From JAXGZG01 sp040771825 (GTDB lineage: Bacteria; Bacillota; Sulfobacillia; Fermentithermobacillales; Fermentithermobacillaceae), in assembly GCA_040771825.1 (NCBI GenBank), contig JAXGZG010000001.1:434001-498000 (forward strand): DNA of 64,000 bases, given 5' to 3'. Both the position numbers and the translations under genes were made by a program. This document shows, one piece after another, positions 63,075-64,000 of this stretch. The notes under the pieces were generated by a model. The model saw only the letters and a list, made by a program, of their open reading frames with translations. It did no database searches and was not told the DNA's origin. The number at the start of each line of letters is the position of its first letter. Within the stretch, counting starts at the first letter, position 1.

Positions 63075-64000
63075 GTGTCTGTAGTGCCAGCCGAAACCCT
63101 CTTGGCCCGATTGGGGAGTCTGCGCAAGAAGATGGCAGCCAGCGGTTTTGATGCCGTTCTCATTAACCACCCGGCCAACCGGTACTACGTGGGAGGGGTT
63201 AAGGCTGACGACGTCCAGATAGGTGAGTCGGCCGGCTGGCTCCTTGTGGGCCGGGACAAAGGCTACGGGCTGTTTAGCAGCGCTCACTATGAAGAGTGGA
63301 AAACCGAGGTGTGCCATCTTGATGTCCAATGTGTCCAGGCGCCCTCTGCCAGGAAGTATCCTGTCAGGGCAGCGGAACTCATTTCGGCAAACGGATGGCG
63401 CACCTTGGCAGTTGACGAGGATGCCCTGAGTTTGAGGTGGTACCGAGAGATCTTGGCGAACCTTGAAGATGGCTACACCATCACCGGGATGGGCAGAATC
63501 TTGGACGAGCTGCGAGCAATCAAGGATGACTGGGAAGTCGCTCTGGTGAGAGAGGCTTGCTCCATCACCTGGCAGGCATACGAGTCTGTTCTCACTCGAG
63601 CCAAACCGGGGATCACCGAAAAGGAGTTGGCTTGGGACTAGAAAGCGCCATGCATGCCCGAGGCGCCGAGGGCCCCGGGTTCGATACTATTGTGGCGGCG
63701 GGCCCTAGGGCGGCGGTACCCCACCACGTGCCTGACAACAGGGAGATAGCTCGGGGCGAGCCGGTGGTGGTGGATATGGGAGCAAAAGTGCAGGGGTATT
63801 GCGCTGACATGACTAGAACCTTCTGTTTCGGCAAGGCGCCTGAGAGACTGAAAGCCGTTTACGCTGAAGTCAAGGCCGCTTTAGACGAGGCTGTATCCAG
63901 AGCCGTGGTAGGCAGCTCCACTTCCTACGTGGCTACGGCAGGCGCCGACACCGGAGGCCACGGAGTGGGGCTCACGGTCCACGAGTATCCTGGACTGGGC
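63075..64000 (+). CDS. M24 Xaa-Pro peptidase, 1-bp frameshift, cut by the right window edge
   Basis: GTG 63075 has GGGGAG eight bases upstream. The N-terminal creatinase domain (LLARLGSLRKKMAASGFDAVLINHPANRYYVGG) and the start of the pita-bread domain (LDELRAIKDDWEVALVREA) are in one frame up to a TAG at 63639-63641. The rest, LESAMHARGAEGPGFDTIVAAG, VVVDMGAKVQGYCADMTRTF (two Asp ligands) and GGHGVGLTVHEYPG (His ligand), continues in another frame to the edge. Restoring one A at about 63637 (GGGACTAG to GGGAACTAG) rejoins them. Unlike the M24-like gene at 1.5 kb its visible ligands are intact. Next to hypD it probably frees Pro/Hyp from peptides. Confidence 0.87.

Overview
The window looks like a chromosomal segment of a fermentative, monoderm (Gram-positive-type) anaerobe, most likely a Clostridia-like member of the Bacillota. 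The grounds are a glycyl-radical enzyme with its radical-SAM activase, an aldo/keto reductase with 4Fe-4S clusters, a Tad pilus locus with no secretin gene, two MgtE Mg2+ transporters, an ISLre2-family insertion sequence, diaminopimelate dehydrogenase, AGGAGG-type ribosome binding sites and frequent GTG/TTG starts. The taxonomy is inference. I saw no rRNA, tRNA or CRISPR array.

Layout. 1-13.0 kb is peptide and amino-acid metabolism: an S10 peptidase (runs off the left edge), an M24-like protein with an altered metal site, a class III aminotransferase, a YtcJ-like amidohydrolase and an oligopeptide ABC operon whose two ATPases are fused. 13.1-16.3 kb (minus strand) holds two tandem mgtE genes and a small membrane protein. 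16.7-17.7 kb is a truncated ISLre2 copy that abuts a 5'-truncated DUF3798 binding-protein gene. The remaining ABC operon (RbsA-type ATPase, two permeases) and an SDR epimerase follow. 23.4-25.0 kb is the most unusual part: a winged-helix plus putative nuclease gene lies between two arrays of a ~31-bp repeat arranged in 94-bp triplets. 25.1-32.3 kb has an M28 peptidase, a CopZ-like protein, DUF2207 and LemA membrane proteins, a nicotinamidase-like hydrolase and an amidohydrolase. 32.4-36.5 kb is a three-gene proton-translocating transhydrogenase operon whose pntB carries three tandem copies of the nucleotide-binding domain III. 36.6-41.9 kb has an amidohydrolase, an aldo/keto reductase, a transglutaminase-like protein, diaminopimelate dehydrogenase and an L,D-transpeptidase. 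42.0-43.55 kb is a complete ISLre2 copy with a target-site duplication. 43.7-48.9 kb has a zinc-ribbon cluster, a DtxR-family regulator, a GH4 glycosidase and a CAP-domain exoprotein. 49.3-56.5 kb is a Tad/Flp pilus operon. 56.5-64 kb has DUF192, leuS, the hypE-hypD hydroxyproline dehydratase pair and an M24 peptidase (right edge).

How the genes fit together. Several loci converge on uptake and use of peptides: S10, M28 and M24 peptidases, the Opp transporter, prolidase-like amidohydrolases and HypD, which dehydrates trans-4-hydroxyproline. Pro/Hyp-rich (gelatin- or collagen-like) peptides are a plausible substrate. Ddh and the L,D-transpeptidase are convergent neighbours that make and cross-link meso-diaminopimelate in peptidoglycan.

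Sequence quality. Three conserved genes (pntB, leuS and the right-edge M24 peptidase) are each broken by what reads as loss of a single base. leuS is normally essential, so base-level assembly errors are the simplest explanation. The truncated IS junction could also be an assembly artefact.
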